DNA of 64,000 nt, taken from the NCBI RefSeq assembly GCF_039543565.1, contig NZ_BAABJZ010000002.1, positions 10,538 to 74,537 on the forward strand, in the 5' to 3' direction. How positions within the stretch are numbered: the stretch's first letter is position 1; the number at the start of each line of letters is the position of its first letter. The notes under the pieces were generated by a model. That model was not told where the DNA came from, searched no databases, and saw nothing but the letters and a program-made list of their open reading frames with translations. Source of the DNA: Ferrimonas pelagia (GTDB taxonomy: Bacteria; Pseudomonadota; Gammaproteobacteria; Enterobacterales; Shewanellaceae). The translations under genes were made by a program, and so were the position numbers. Below are positions 54,238-62,981 of this stretch, piece by piece.

Positions 54238-54548
54238 GATGTTGCTCCTATTTGCAGGGACTGATCCTCTGTTATAACAAGCCTGTAGAGCGGCGCTTGT
54301 GACGGCCAAAACAAACATAATGACTCACATTCTTTCGTGTTTTCTGGCACCCTTTCAGCCGTGAAATTAGCAGCCAAAGTCCCGCTCGCCGAGTCCCCTG
54401 TAAGGCCCGTTTTCACGCCACCCGCGCGTATCGCTGTAATTGGAGGATCGTGGGGGGCCGCCCCGTGAAAGGGGCAACCGAAATTCACTTTCAAACTGGC
54501 CCTGGCTTACCATCTCTCAGCGCCTCTGTCGCAACCTAAGGAGCAATC
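54238..54548. other. Intergenic region between the tiny gene and YIP1-like gene 2
   Basis: No gene supported. It should hold the promoter of the minus-strand tiny gene and of the plus-strand YIP1-like gene 2; an AAGGAG at 54538-54543 is the ribosome site of the latter. I see no operator-like repeat. Confidence 0.5.
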
Positions 54549-55283
54549 TTGTCTTTGTTTTCCCCGAGCTCTCATGAGCCCTCACCCCAATCCATCGCCG
54601 TCGCTTTCGAGCTGGCGGACGGCAGAAAGAGCGCCTTCCCTAAAGAGCCTTGGTTCGCCATGATGTTGGAGCCGCGCCAGACCCTACGCGCCATACTTAA
54701 CAGCGCATCGCCAAGGCGTTACTTCTGGTGGGTGTTGACGCTCCCCTTGTTGATCAGCCTGCTGGAGGCCGTGCTCGAGCAGAGCCAGCACATGACCGAC
54801 GTCGAGCCGTTAGACCTGATCGCGAGCGGTGCCGGTCTCCTGGTGTTATTGCCGCTGTTGTACGGCTTCTTGCGTTTGCATGCGTGGTTTATGCGCCATG
54901 TCGGCGGTTGGCTGGGCGGGCGCGGGACGACCGAAGCGATCATGATCGGCTGGGTCTGGAGCGGGATCCCGCAGATCTTGCTGATACCGTTGCTGTTGCT
55001 GATGGCGCTATGGCTGGCGCTCGGCGATGCGATCGGCGCCAGTTGGCTCTCCACTCAGGGCGTGCTGTTTGGCGCATTCCTGGTGCTGACGGGCGTCTTG
55101 CAGTTGATTTTCTTGTTCTGGTCACTGGGCCTGACGGTGATCAACCTGGCCACCGCCCACAGCTTCAGCGTGTGGCGCAGCATTGGCGCGCACGCCATTG
55201 CCCTGGCGCTTTGGTGTGCCTTCTTGCTGGCATTGGTGTTTGGGTTTGGCCTGCATCATGGCATGGGCCAGCATGTGTTCTAG
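54549..55283 (+). CDS. YIP1-like membrane protein 2
   Basis: A 244-residue membrane protein starting with TTG at 54549, 5 bases after AAGGAG; no ATG is available at this position. Five helices follow a soluble N terminus of about 50 residues. It shares with gene 3 the segments EPWFAMMLEPRQTLRAIL, RRYFW, HVGGWLGGRG and TAHSFSVWRSIGAH. The shared order shows gene duplication. Function unknown; YIP1 proteins are multi-span membrane proteins first known from vesicle traffic in eukaryotes. Confidence 0.75.
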   Translation: MSLFSPSSHEPSPQSIAVAFELADGRKSAFPKEPWFAMMLEPRQTLRAILNSASPRRYFWWVLTLPLLISLLEAVLEQSQHMTDVEPLDLIASGAGLLVLLPLLYGFLRLHAWFMRHVGGWLGGRGTTEAIMIGWVWSGIPQILLIPLLLLMALWLALGDAIGASWLSTQGVLFGAFLVLTGVLQLIFLFWSLGLTVINLATAHSFSVWRSIGAHAIALALWCAFLLALVFGFGLHHGMGQHVF

Positions 55284-55393
55284 GCCGAGCACACGGAGCG
55301 ACTCGGGCTGACAGTTTGGTGCGGCGATCGCCTCAAGTCAGTGCCAGCCTGGCATGTTAGGCTAGGGCGAAACTGAAACAGAAGCGAGTGGGA

Positions 55394-56092
55394 ATGGATA
55401 TGGAACACGGAAGTGACGCAACACCCTCATCACCAGAGCAACCGCATAACGAGACTGAAGCCGCTGCGTTTCCTCGCCAATCCTGGCTGGCCATAATGCT
55501 TGAGCCCCGCAAAACACTGCGGGCCATCCTCGATAGCCGCACTCCTATGCGTTACTTCTGGCCCATTCTGGTATTGGCGGTCTTGTCTGGCGTACTCAGC
55601 GGTGGCTACTCCGAAGAGGAGCTGCCGTTCGGCCTATTTAGTGCGTTTGCACTGGCGCTGGTGATCCCACTTGGGGTCTTGGTCGTGTGGGCGCTCACCT
55701 ATCTGTTTGGCTATATCTTTCAGAAAGTGGGCGGCTGGCTCGGTGGTCAGGGTGAAGTGCAGGCGATCGTGATCGGCATGATCTGGGCACAAGTCCCAGC
55801 CGTATTTACCCTAGTGCTGACCCTGCTCACCATACTGCTCTACGGGCCACAAGTGTTGATCCAACCTGAGCTGCTCAGTCAGGGCGGATTGTTGCAGAGC
55901 ACCGCGCTGGTGGTGATCGGCGTATTGCAGGGGATCTTCGCGATCTGGTCGCTGGTGTTGGCCATCGCCAACCTAGCCGAAGCGCACCGCTTCAGCCTCT
56001 GGCGCTCTGTGGGCACCCACCTGATCGTGATCATCGGTTTTTGTGCACTGCTGTTGCTGCCCGTCGCACTGCTGGGCGGCTTAGCCGGCTAA
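55394..56092 (+). CDS. YIP1-like membrane protein 3
   Basis: About 232 residues. The start may be 55388 (GTG), 55394 or 55400; none has a strong ribosome site. The sequence is closely parallel to gene 2: QSWLAIMLEPRKTLRAIL, MRYFW, KVGGWLGGQG and EAHRFSLWRSVGTH. Five helices. It is the last of the three tandem paralogs, about 110 bases after gene 2. Confidence 0.75.
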   Translation: MDMEHGSDATPSSPEQPHNETEAAAFPRQSWLAIMLEPRKTLRAILDSRTPMRYFWPILVLAVLSGVLSGGYSEEELPFGLFSAFALALVIPLGVLVVWALTYLFGYIFQKVGGWLGGQGEVQAIVIGMIWAQVPAVFTLVLTLLTILLYGPQVLIQPELLSQGGLLQSTALVVIGVLQGIFAIWSLVLAIANLAEAHRFSLWRSVGTHLIVIIGFCALLLLPVALLGGLAG

Positions 56093-56345
56093 CAACGGTC
56101 TCGGTCTGGTAACTGGCCGGAGACGCTGTGTCGGCCCAGCCCTTAGGCGCACAGCTCGGGGCCTAAGCACCTGATACTGTGAGAAAACAGCGTGGCATAG
56201 CAGCATTGGCTCCATCGGCTGTGCCCGGCTCAACGCCGAGTCCGGCACGGGCATCGCGGTTGCGCTGCACAGTGCGGACCAGTGTCAGCGCGGCGCACAA
56301 CAATCTGACGCCTGAATCAACCATTGTTAGAGACAAGCGCCAGCG

Positions 56346-56531
56346 TTAACAAGATCCATCTGAATCCTGAGGCTCGTCGGCAAACTCATCCCAGACGCCG
56401 CTCAACACCACCGCCGAGATGGCCAGATAGAGGCCGTAAGTCAGCAAAGACGAAGTCTGGCCTGACAGGTAATAACCAAGAAGCAATAAACCAGCCGCGG
56501 TTGTCGCCATGCAGACGTTACGTACAAGCAT
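56346..56531 (-). CDS. Small membrane protein of 61 residues
   Basis: A very good AAGGAGGT site is 7 bases before the ATG at 56531 (a second ATG one codon earlier is too close). Two helices (about 8-26 and 32-48) are followed by an acidic tail (WDEFADEPQDSDGSC). The plan is the same as the tiny genes at 54073-54237 and 18821-18988. No family recognised. Confidence 0.6.
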   Translation of the reverse strand: MLVRNVCMATTAAGLLLLGYYLSGQTSSLLTYGLYLAISAVVLSGVWDEFADEPQDSDGSC

Positions 56532-56986
56532 CATTCCACCTCCTTCAGGTTCCATTCAGCTTCTGTATAGCAGTGCAGAGCGATCGCGCTTGTGGGGGCG
56601 ATCACGAAGGTAACTACTTGTAAAATTACGCGATATCAAATGGATGGTTCGTCGGCCTGTGAATGCGCCAAAGGGGTTTAACTCCGTCATCCCTCGCTAT
56701 GAGTCACGATCGACTTGGGCAAGAAAAGGACGAGAAAGCTCTGGCTCGAAGATGGGGCACAACAGGCCAAAATGCGCGGAGCCGACTAGGATTGATGGCC
56801 CTAGGCAGCAACGGCTTCGAAGCTGTCTCCGTCGACTCTTGCAGCGAACCCGAGGGTTTGGCGAAAAAATGGCCGAATGGTTTTGCCTAATGAATTTCAG
56901 GGGCGATCGACGGATGACAGTCGCCAAGTGCTTGAGTATACTGCTGCTTCATCAAGACCAAGCTCCTCCGCTTGGCACACAATTTA
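56532..56986. other. Intergenic region before tRNA-Ile2
   Basis: No gene is supported: the open frames here overlap one another, lack ribosome sites and have no recognisable domain. The only signal is the tRNA promoter at 56914-56942. Confidence 0.5.
56914..56942 (+). promoter_or_regulatory. Promoter of tRNA-Ile2
   Basis: ATGACA, 17 bases, then TATACT, with the tRNA beginning about 45 bases after the -10. Confidence 0.6.
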
Positions 56987-57063
56987 GGCCCCTTAGCTCA
57001 GTTGGTTAGAGCAGGCGACTCATAATCGCTTGGTCGCGGGTTCAAGTCCCTCAGGGGCCACCA
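56987..57063 (+). tRNA. tRNA-Ile2 (CAU anticodon, lysidine-modified)
   Basis: A 77-base tRNA with acceptor GGCCCCT/AGGGGCC, anticodon CAU in an ACTCATAATC loop and encoded CCA. The CAU would suggest Met, but the body matches the minor tRNA-Ile that reads AUA after TilS converts C34 to lysidine (E. coli ileX type), not the elongator or initiator Met. Its 3' end is the probable attachment site of the island that follows. Confidence 0.9.
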
Positions 57064-57096
57064 CTTTCAACGTCAGCAGGCCGCTGGCGGCAAATC

Positions 57097-57142
57097 AAAA
57101 AAGCCTCAAGCTCCTATTAAACAAGGGCTTGAGGCTTTTTTG
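57097..57142 (+). terminator. Terminator after tRNA-Ile2
   Basis: A perfect 15-base stem (AAAAAAGCCTCAAGC/GCTTGAGGCTTTTTT) with a 15-base loop, 33 bases after the tRNA. Confidence 0.9.
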
Positions 57143-57195
57143 TGTCTCACCATGTATCAGGTTGTCGCTTGACATTTCACCACTTTGGTAACACG

Positions 57196-57239
57196 TTTAG
57201 TAACACGAAGGAGTGTTTACCTGAGGTCGTGTTACTAAA
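57196..57239. promoter_or_regulatory. Inverted repeat around the integrase ribosome site
   Basis: TTTAGTAACACG (57196-57207) is repeated in exact inverse as CGTGTTACTAAA (57228-57239), with the integrase ATG starting on the next base. A further partial copy, TTGGTAACACG, lies at 57185-57195. The space between the arms contains AGGAG and GAGG. It could be an operator for the integrase or excisionase, or an RNA hairpin controlling translation. Confidence 0.65.
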
Positions 57240-58436
57240 ATGGCTAAGATAACGTCGCAACTGACTGCTACTGAAGTGAAAAATGCGAAGGCTAAGGGCA
57301 AGGAGTATGCCCTAAGAGACGGGCATGGGTTGACTCTGAGAGTGAGTCCCACTGGCTCAAAACGCTGGCTATTCAACTACTCGAAGCCCTATACCAAGAA
57401 GCGCTCTAATATGGGGCTTGGGGCTTATCCTGCAATTAGTTTGGCCAAAGCGCGTGAGTTGGCGGCAGATGCCCGTGTGCTCCTTGCTGATAACATTGAT
57501 CCCATTGAGCATCGGGACGCCGAAGAACTGCGGCATCGCCAGAGCAAGGTACACACACTGCTGGCTGTTGCGAAGGAATGGCACAAGGTCAAAGCGACAA
57601 AGGTCTCAGAGATGCAGGCGTCCAAGATATGGGACAGACTAGGACTGCATGTATTCCCAAAGCTAGGATCCCGGCCAATCAGGGAGATCTCAAGGATGGA
57701 GGTCATAGAGGTTTTGAGAGATTTAGAGCAGGCCGGAAAGCTGGACATGCTCAAAAGGCTTTGTCAAAACCTGAATCAGATAATGACCTATGCTGCCAAC
57801 ACGGGCTATGTAGAAGGGAATAACCTCACAGGCATCATATCGGCTTTCAAGACCCCCAAGGTAGTAAACATGCCGACCTTACGTCCTGAGGAGCTACCAG
57901 AGCTTACGAGCGCCATCTATAGCGGCAGACTGGCGGAGCAGACAAGGCTTCTTATTGAGTTCCAGCTTTTGACGATGGCGCGTCCCGGAGAGGCTGCGGG
58001 CGCGCGTTGGGATGAAATCTGTGAGAGTCAAAAACTATGGACGATTCCAGCGAAGCGAATGAAGATGCGCAGAGTGCACAAGGTGCCACTAAGTGCGCAA
58101 GCGCTGGTTATTCTAGCCAGGATGAAGCAGATTAGCGGCAAGCATGAGTATGTCTTTCCTAAACGTGGCGACCCCCTCGGGCATGCGAGTAGCCAAACAG
58201 CAAATCAAGCACTTAAACGCCTAGGCTTTGCTAAGAGGCTTGTTTCCCATGGCATGCGTTCGATAGCCAGCACAACGCTCAATGAACAAGGGTTCGCTTC
58301 GGACTTGGTTGAGGTAGCTCTGGCACATTTAGACAGTAACGATGTGCGTGCTGCTTACAATCGTGCTGAGTACTTAGACCGGCGTCGCGTGATGATGGAA
58401 TGGTGGGGGCAGTATGTTGCAACTGCGTACTCCTGA
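57240..58436 (+). CDS. P4-family tyrosine integrase
   Basis: A 398-residue integrase with the three-part P4/Sf6-type plan: N-terminal DUF4102-like arm-binding domain (about 1-90, with LRDGHGLTLRVSPTGSKRW and GLGAYPAISLAKAREL), a core-binding domain (about 100-200) and a C-terminal catalytic domain. The catalytic pattern is Arg in TMARPGEA, His/Arg in SHGMRSIAST, His in LAHLD and Tyr in AAYNRAEYLD. An in-frame stop lies just upstream, so the start at 57240 is forced. It is the likely recombinase for insertion into the tRNA-Ile2 gene. Confidence 0.93.
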   Translation: MAKITSQLTATEVKNAKAKGKEYALRDGHGLTLRVSPTGSKRWLFNYSKPYTKKRSNMGLGAYPAISLAKARELAADARVLLADNIDPIEHRDAEELRHRQSKVHTLLAVAKEWHKVKATKVSEMQASKIWDRLGLHVFPKLGSRPIREISRMEVIEVLRDLEQAGKLDMLKRLCQNLNQIMTYAANTGYVEGNNLTGIISAFKTPKVVNMPTLRPEELPELTSAIYSGRLAEQTRLLIEFQLLTMARPGEAAGARWDEICESQKLWTIPAKRMKMRRVHKVPLSAQALVILARMKQISGKHEYVFPKRGDPLGHASSQTANQALKRLGFAKRLVSHGMRSIASTTLNEQGFASDLVEVALAHLDSNDVRAAYNRAEYLDRRRVMMEWWGQYVATAYS

Positions 58437-58648
58437 AAGATGAAGATATTCAGTAAGTAAATTCTATAGGAAACGCTCCTTAAGGCGAGTGAGCCCTTCG
58501 CTCACGAACCAGGTAAGTTGTTGATTTTTATGACCATGATTTGGTTTTAAGAATGCGCACTGAGAAAGATTTTCCTGGTGTCTAAACGCGATATGTGTAC
58601 AATGACCCTTGAGCGGTGAGGCTATTGATTGAAAAGAAAAAACATATA

Positions 58649-59917
58649 ATGAGTGAAACAGAAAGCACCCGAAAGTTGACAGGTACATACATCGATTTGT
58701 TTTCGGGTTGTGGGGGATTGTCTTTAGGACTCGGCCATGCTGGATGGCAGGGTCTCTTCGCCGTTGAGAAAGATCCGATGGCATTCTCAACATTTAGACA
58801 CAACCTAATTGATGGAAAAAATTCACACTTTGCTTGGCCTCAATGGCTTCCGAAAGAGGCTAACTGTATTCAAGAGCTTCTAGAAAGTTATAGAGATGAG
58901 CTGAAATCTCTGAGAGGTAAAGTCGACCTGATAGCTGGAGGGCCACCATGTCAAGGGTTCTCAATGGCAGGGCGAAGAAATGCGAAAGATCCTAGGAATA
59001 AGCTATCTGAAGAATACATTAAGATGGTTGACATTATCTCACCAAAATATTTGTTGCTAGAGAATGTCAGAGGATTTAATACCACCTTCAGTAACTCTAA
59101 GTGTGAGAGTTCAAAAGTTCCATACTCACTTGTTGTAAGAGAAAAACTTGAGAGTCTTGGCTATGCTGTTTATCAGAAATATGTCTGTAGCTCTGATTTT
59201 GGAGTCCCTCAAACTCGAATTAGATTTATCATGATTGGAGTCAAAAAAGAGTTAGATGAATGCTCTGGCTTTGACCCGTTCAAAAAACTGTTTGATAGTC
59301 GCACCTCGTTTTTACGTCAGAAAGGACTGCCTCTTAGAAATATGACAGCCGAAGACGCGATTGCTGATTTAACCACAAATAATAAAGAGCTAATTGCTCA
59401 TTCAGGTTCTGAAGTAACGGGCTTCAAAATGATTGATTATAGAGTTCCTAAAAAGAAATCAGCCTACTTAAAGCTTATGCGAAAGGGGATGCGAATAAAG
59501 GCACCAAATAGCTTGCGTCTTGCAAGACATAAGAAACAAACAGTAGAAAAGTTTAGGCTTATACAAGAAATATGTACTCCAGGAGTAGCGCTTAATGAAA
59601 AGCTCCGTGAAAGAGTAGGAACGAAAAAGCATGCGATCACTGTACTGCATCGAGAGCGTCCTTCAAGAACATTGACAACTCTACCTGATGATCTTCTTCA
59701 TTACGATGAACCGAGAATCTTAACCGTTAGAGAAATGGCTAGGATTCAATCTTTTCCGGATAGCTTTGAAGTACTAGGGAAGTATACGACTGGAGGCCAA
59801 GCAAGAAAAAGCGAGTGCCCTAGATATACTCAAATTGGAAATGCTGTTCCCCCGCTACTTGGAGAGGCATTGGGGCAATTGATCAAAGGAATGCTAGATA
59901 ATGACAACTATAAATAG
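58649..59917 (+). CDS. DNA (cytosine-5-)-methyltransferase
   Basis: A 422-residue Dcm-type enzyme. Motif I is DLFSGCGGLSLGL (about 16-28), motif IV GGPPCQGFS with catalytic Cys101, motif VI LENVRGF with Glu139, motif VIII QTRIRF, motif IX RPSRTLTT and motif X QIGNAVPP (about 395). The target-recognition region between VIII and IX is Lys-rich. It methylates C5 of cytosine in an unknown site. The start at 58649 gives the conserved fold; an in-frame GTG 11 codons earlier is less likely. It ends 17 bases inside the next gene. Strongly AT-rich. Confidence 0.95.
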   Translation: MSETESTRKLTGTYIDLFSGCGGLSLGLGHAGWQGLFAVEKDPMAFSTFRHNLIDGKNSHFAWPQWLPKEANCIQELLESYRDELKSLRGKVDLIAGGPPCQGFSMAGRRNAKDPRNKLSEEYIKMVDIISPKYLLLENVRGFNTTFSNSKCESSKVPYSLVVREKLESLGYAVYQKYVCSSDFGVPQTRIRFIMIGVKKELDECSGFDPFKKLFDSRTSFLRQKGLPLRNMTAEDAIADLTTNNKELIAHSGSEVTGFKMIDYRVPKKKSAYLKLMRKGMRIKAPNSLRLARHKKQTVEKFRLIQEICTPGVALNEKLRERVGTKKHAITVLHRERPSRTLTTLPDDLLHYDEPRILTVREMARIQSFPDSFEVLGKYTTGGQARKSECPRYTQIGNAVPPLLGEALGQLIKGMLDNDNYK

Positions 59918-62294
59918 AGAGCTAAAGTCTCACTTTAAAGCAAATGCAGGCGTAAAAGATATCGTTGGGCGTGGTCTGATTTATAATGACAACGTTGCGA
60001 TAATAGAGTTGATTAAAAACTCTAAAGATGCCAGTTCCAAAAAAGTTATTTTATCTATGAATGATATTATAGCTACACCATCTGTATTACCTGATTTCCT
60101 TGCCTCCCCTGAAATAATTATAAAAGATTTTGGCATGGGAATGTCAAAAGAAGACATACAAGAAAAATGGTTAAATATTGCTTTTTCCGAAAAGAAAAAC
60201 AGAAGCGATCAAGTTTATGCTGGAAATAAAGGGGTTGGTCGGTTTAGTTGTGACAGGCTTGGAGATAAATTAGACCTATACACGAGAACCAAACTTGGAG
60301 AATACTTGAAGCTTACCATTGACTGGACTTTATTTGAAAACAAAGGGCGGGATGATGAAATTTCAAGTATTCCTCTTATAATAGAAGTTCTAGATGAATC
60401 GGTTTTTCTTGATGCTATCTCAGAGGATGATTTTGATAGTGGAACGGTTCTCATTATTAAAAATTTACGCAGCAACTGGAACGAACAAAAAATAAAGAAG
60501 CTCCTGGCTGAAATTGAGAAGTTTTCTCCTTCGCTAGATGATGATTTCAATGTGTATTTCAGCAGTAATGTGGATTTTAAAGATAAAGAGTTAAAGAAGA
60601 GAAATAACGCCAAAGTAAACAATAACATATTAGACAAGCTAGCCTTTAAAACCACATATATAAAGTCTTCCATTGATAAGGATGGGATGTACTTAGAGAC
60701 AACCTTATTCTTTCAAGGTGAAATAGTTTACCTATATAAAGCGGTAAATCCATACTCATCTTTAAAAAATATATCTGTTGAAGTGCACTATTTGGATACC
60801 ATGTCCAAATCTTACTTCACTAGAAGTTTTGGGATTAAGCCTAATGCTTATGGATCGGTATTTTTGTTCTATAACTCATTTAGAATTTCTCCGTATGGTA
60901 ATGAAAAAAATGATTGGCTCGGACTAGACCAAAGAAAATCACAAGGAACATCTAGGAACCTTGGTACTCGAGACATCATTGGTAGGATAGATATTAGTGA
61001 CAGTGATGATACATTTTCTGTTATCACTAGCCGCGAAGGTCTAGCTCATAATGATTCTTACTTTGAGCTTGTTGCTTATGATCATGAGGATCAAGTAACT
61101 CTCAAAAATGGTAAAAAAGAATATGGATATGTTTCTACAATAATTCGTCAACTCGAGAATTTTGTCGTAAATGGAATAGGATGGAATCGTCTTATAGATA
61201 GACATGGGAAGCAGAAAGTTGTTTCAGCGGATGATCTTATTCGGGATCCTAAAAGATTCACTATAAGGAACTTGTCAGAAGAGAATGTTCTCGCTGAACT
61301 AAAGAAAGCTCTTAAGTCTAATTTTGACTATATAGACTTTGACATAGATGAGAATATTGTCTCAATGATTCAGGAGATCAACGAAGACAAGTATATAAAG
61401 TTTCTAGATGACTTTGTTACTACAACTGAGGATAAAGCGCTAAGTGAATTGAATCCTAGAGAAAAAGGGATTGTAAAAAAGATTGTACAAGCTAGTCAAA
61501 AGCAAGTAGAAGAAGCTAGCAAGAAAGTCGAGCAAGCAAGCAAGGAAGTCCAGGCGGCACAAAGTGAAACAGCAAAAGTAGAAAAAAGCTTGAAGATTGA
61601 ACAGAAAAAACAAGCTTATCTACTTGCTACTCGGAGGACACTGAGCCCGGATGCCGACGGCCTTATACATACGATCAAGCTAAATAGTGTCGAAATAAAT
61701 GAGGGCCTGGAATATCTACTTGACTCGATTGAGTATGAAGAGCTAAGTAAGGAAGAATTAATTAATAAGCTCAGTGCAATTAAATTATATTCGGTGAAGA
61801 ATTTAAAGATGGCAGAGTTGGTTACTCGCTCTGGCTTTGATAAAGATATTGACCTTAGAAGTGTTGATGTCGTCCAGTATATTTTTGAGTACCTAGAAAT
61901 ATATAAGAATAATATAGAGATTGATTTTACTGGTTCAGATATATCTTTTACTAGGTCAATAAGCGTACTGAACCTTTCAATAATTATGGATAACATTCTG
62001 TCAAATGCCTCCAAGTGGGGGGCTTCACAAATGAAATTCAGCTTTGCTGAAGATGAAGGAACTCTCGTGTTATTAATGTCTGATGATGGGGAGGGAATGT
62101 CAGAGCTATTTATTGACCGTCCTGAACAAATATTTGAGTTAGGAGCTCGTGATGAACCGAGTAACTCAATTCAGGGTTCCGGAATTGGGCTTCATCATAC
62201 CAAGGAGTTATTGAAAGGAATGAATGCCACTATCAGTTTTGTGGGCAACGATAAGCTGTTGCCTGGAGCCTGCTTTAAGGTGGTTTTCAAATGA
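59901..62294 (+). CDS. Dual GHKL protein: Hsp90/MORC-like ATPase plus histidine-kinase core
   Basis: A 797-residue soluble protein with two different GHKL ATP-binding domains. The N-terminal one has the N box ELIKNSKDA (Glu36, Asn40, Asp43), DFGMGM (76-81) and the lid GNKGVGRF (108-115), as in Hsp90, MutL and MORC ATPases. A middle domain follows (about 200-500), then a coiled coil (about 523-570). The C-terminal part has a candidate phospho-acceptor His590 (LIHTIKLN), an N box with Asn702, DDGEGM (728-733) and GSGIGL (759-764), in histidine-kinase order and spacing (112 residues from His to Asn). It overlaps the methyltransferase by 17 bases and the next gene by ATGA. Function inferred: a DNA- or protein-sensing kinase. 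Confidence 0.85.
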   Translation: MTTINRELKSHFKANAGVKDIVGRGLIYNDNVAIIELIKNSKDASSKKVILSMNDIIATPSVLPDFLASPEIIIKDFGMGMSKEDIQEKWLNIAFSEKKNRSDQVYAGNKGVGRFSCDRLGDKLDLYTRTKLGEYLKLTIDWTLFENKGRDDEISSIPLIIEVLDESVFLDAISEDDFDSGTVLIIKNLRSNWNEQKIKKLLAEIEKFSPSLDDDFNVYFSSNVDFKDKELKKRNNAKVNNNILDKLAFKTTYIKSSIDKDGMYLETTLFFQGEIVYLYKAVNPYSSLKNISVEVHYLDTMSKSYFTRSFGIKPNAYGSVFLFYNSFRISPYGNEKNDWLGLDQRKSQGTSRNLGTRDIIGRIDISDSDDTFSVITSREGLAHNDSYFELVAYDHEDQVTLKNGKKEYGYVSTIIRQLENFVVNGIGWNRLIDRHGKQKVVSADDLIRDPKRFTIRNLSEENVLAELKKALKSNFDYIDFDIDENIVSMIQEINEDKYIKFLDDFVTTTEDKALSELNPREKGIVKKIVQASQKQVEEASKKVEQASKEVQAAQSETAKVEKSLKIEQKKQAYLLATRRTLSPDADGLIHTIKLNSVEINEGLEYLLDSIEYEELSKEELINKLSAIKLYSVKNLKMAELVTRSGFDKDIDLRSVDVVQYIFEYLEIYKNNIEIDFTGSDISFTRSISVLNLSIIMDNILSNASKWGASQMKFSFAEDEGTLVLLMSDDGEGMSELFIDRPEQIFELGARDEPSNSIQGSGIGLHHTKELLKGMNATISFVGNDKLLPGACFKVVFK

Positions 62295-62977
62295 CGATAG
62301 TCCGAGTGCTATTCATCGATGATGATGACATTTCACAGTCAATTGACTCTGTTAAGATGAAACTTCATAGAAGTGGAATTACTTTAGATTTTGAAAAGCT
62401 AGACCCTAGAGAACATGATCTTATGGCGGAGTTTGAGCATGGCCATGATATTGACTTTTCAAAATTAAAGAAACACATAAATAATAACCTAAATAGAAGA
62501 CCCTTTGATGTGGTTGCTTGTGACTTTAGTTTTAAAAGTAAAAATGTGAACGGCTACTTGCTCCTCAAATGGCTTGTGAACACATCGGCCACAGGCCGAA
62601 ATGCATTTAAGAGATCTAAGTTTATTTGCTATTCATCTGAAGAAGACAAGTTCATGGAATTCGTTGTCACATCAAAGGCAGAGTTCATTGATCTTGTAAA
62701 ACTGAACCTTCATGCATTTTACAAGCGAGAAAGTCTAACTAACGAACTCTCTGCAATGATCGTTAAAGAGAAGCAAAAGATTTCAATGGATGATACCTTT
62801 CTAAAGCTTCTAGAGAACAATGCGGAGTATAAGTTTAGCGAAGGATACCCTAGATTCAAAGGAAAGATGCTTGGTGAAATAGCCAATCAAATTACAAATG
62901 AAACACATCATGGGAGAGCTTTCAAAAATCATTTTGTAGAGCTTACTTTTGCCCATCTTGTAGATTTGAATAGTTAG
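62291..62977 (+). CDS. Divergent receiver-domain (REC) protein
   Basis: A 228-residue protein with a response-regulator-like N-terminal domain: acidic patch Asp10-Asp13 (VLFIDDDD), candidate phosphorylated Asp78 (VVACDFSF) followed by NGYLLLKWL, Ser115/Ser116 (FICYSSEED) and Lys145 (FYKRES). There is an insert of about 25 residues between the acidic patch and Asp78. The C-terminal part (about 155-228) is helical and basic with no DNA-binding motif that I recognise. Its start overlaps the kinase gene's stop (ATGA), so the two are made together; it is the natural partner of His590. Confidence 0.75.
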   Translation: MTIVRVLFIDDDDISQSIDSVKMKLHRSGITLDFEKLDPREHDLMAEFEHGHDIDFSKLKKHINNNLNRRPFDVVACDFSFKSKNVNGYLLLKWLVNTSATGRNAFKRSKFICYSSEEDKFMEFVVTSKAEFIDLVKLNLHAFYKRESLTNELSAMIVKEKQKISMDDTFLKLLENNAEYKFSEGYPRFKGKMLGEIANQITNETHHGRAFKNHFVELTFAHLVDLNS

Positions 62978-62981
62978 TGAT

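Noticed and set aside
56987..57063. Calling the CAU-anticodon tRNA a tRNA-Met
   Set aside because: The body matches the lysidine-type tRNA-Ile2; the anticodon alone is misleading.
58616..59917. Starting the methyltransferase at the GTG at 58616
   Set aside because: The extra 11 residues are not part of the family fold; ATG 58649 gives the normal distance to motif I.
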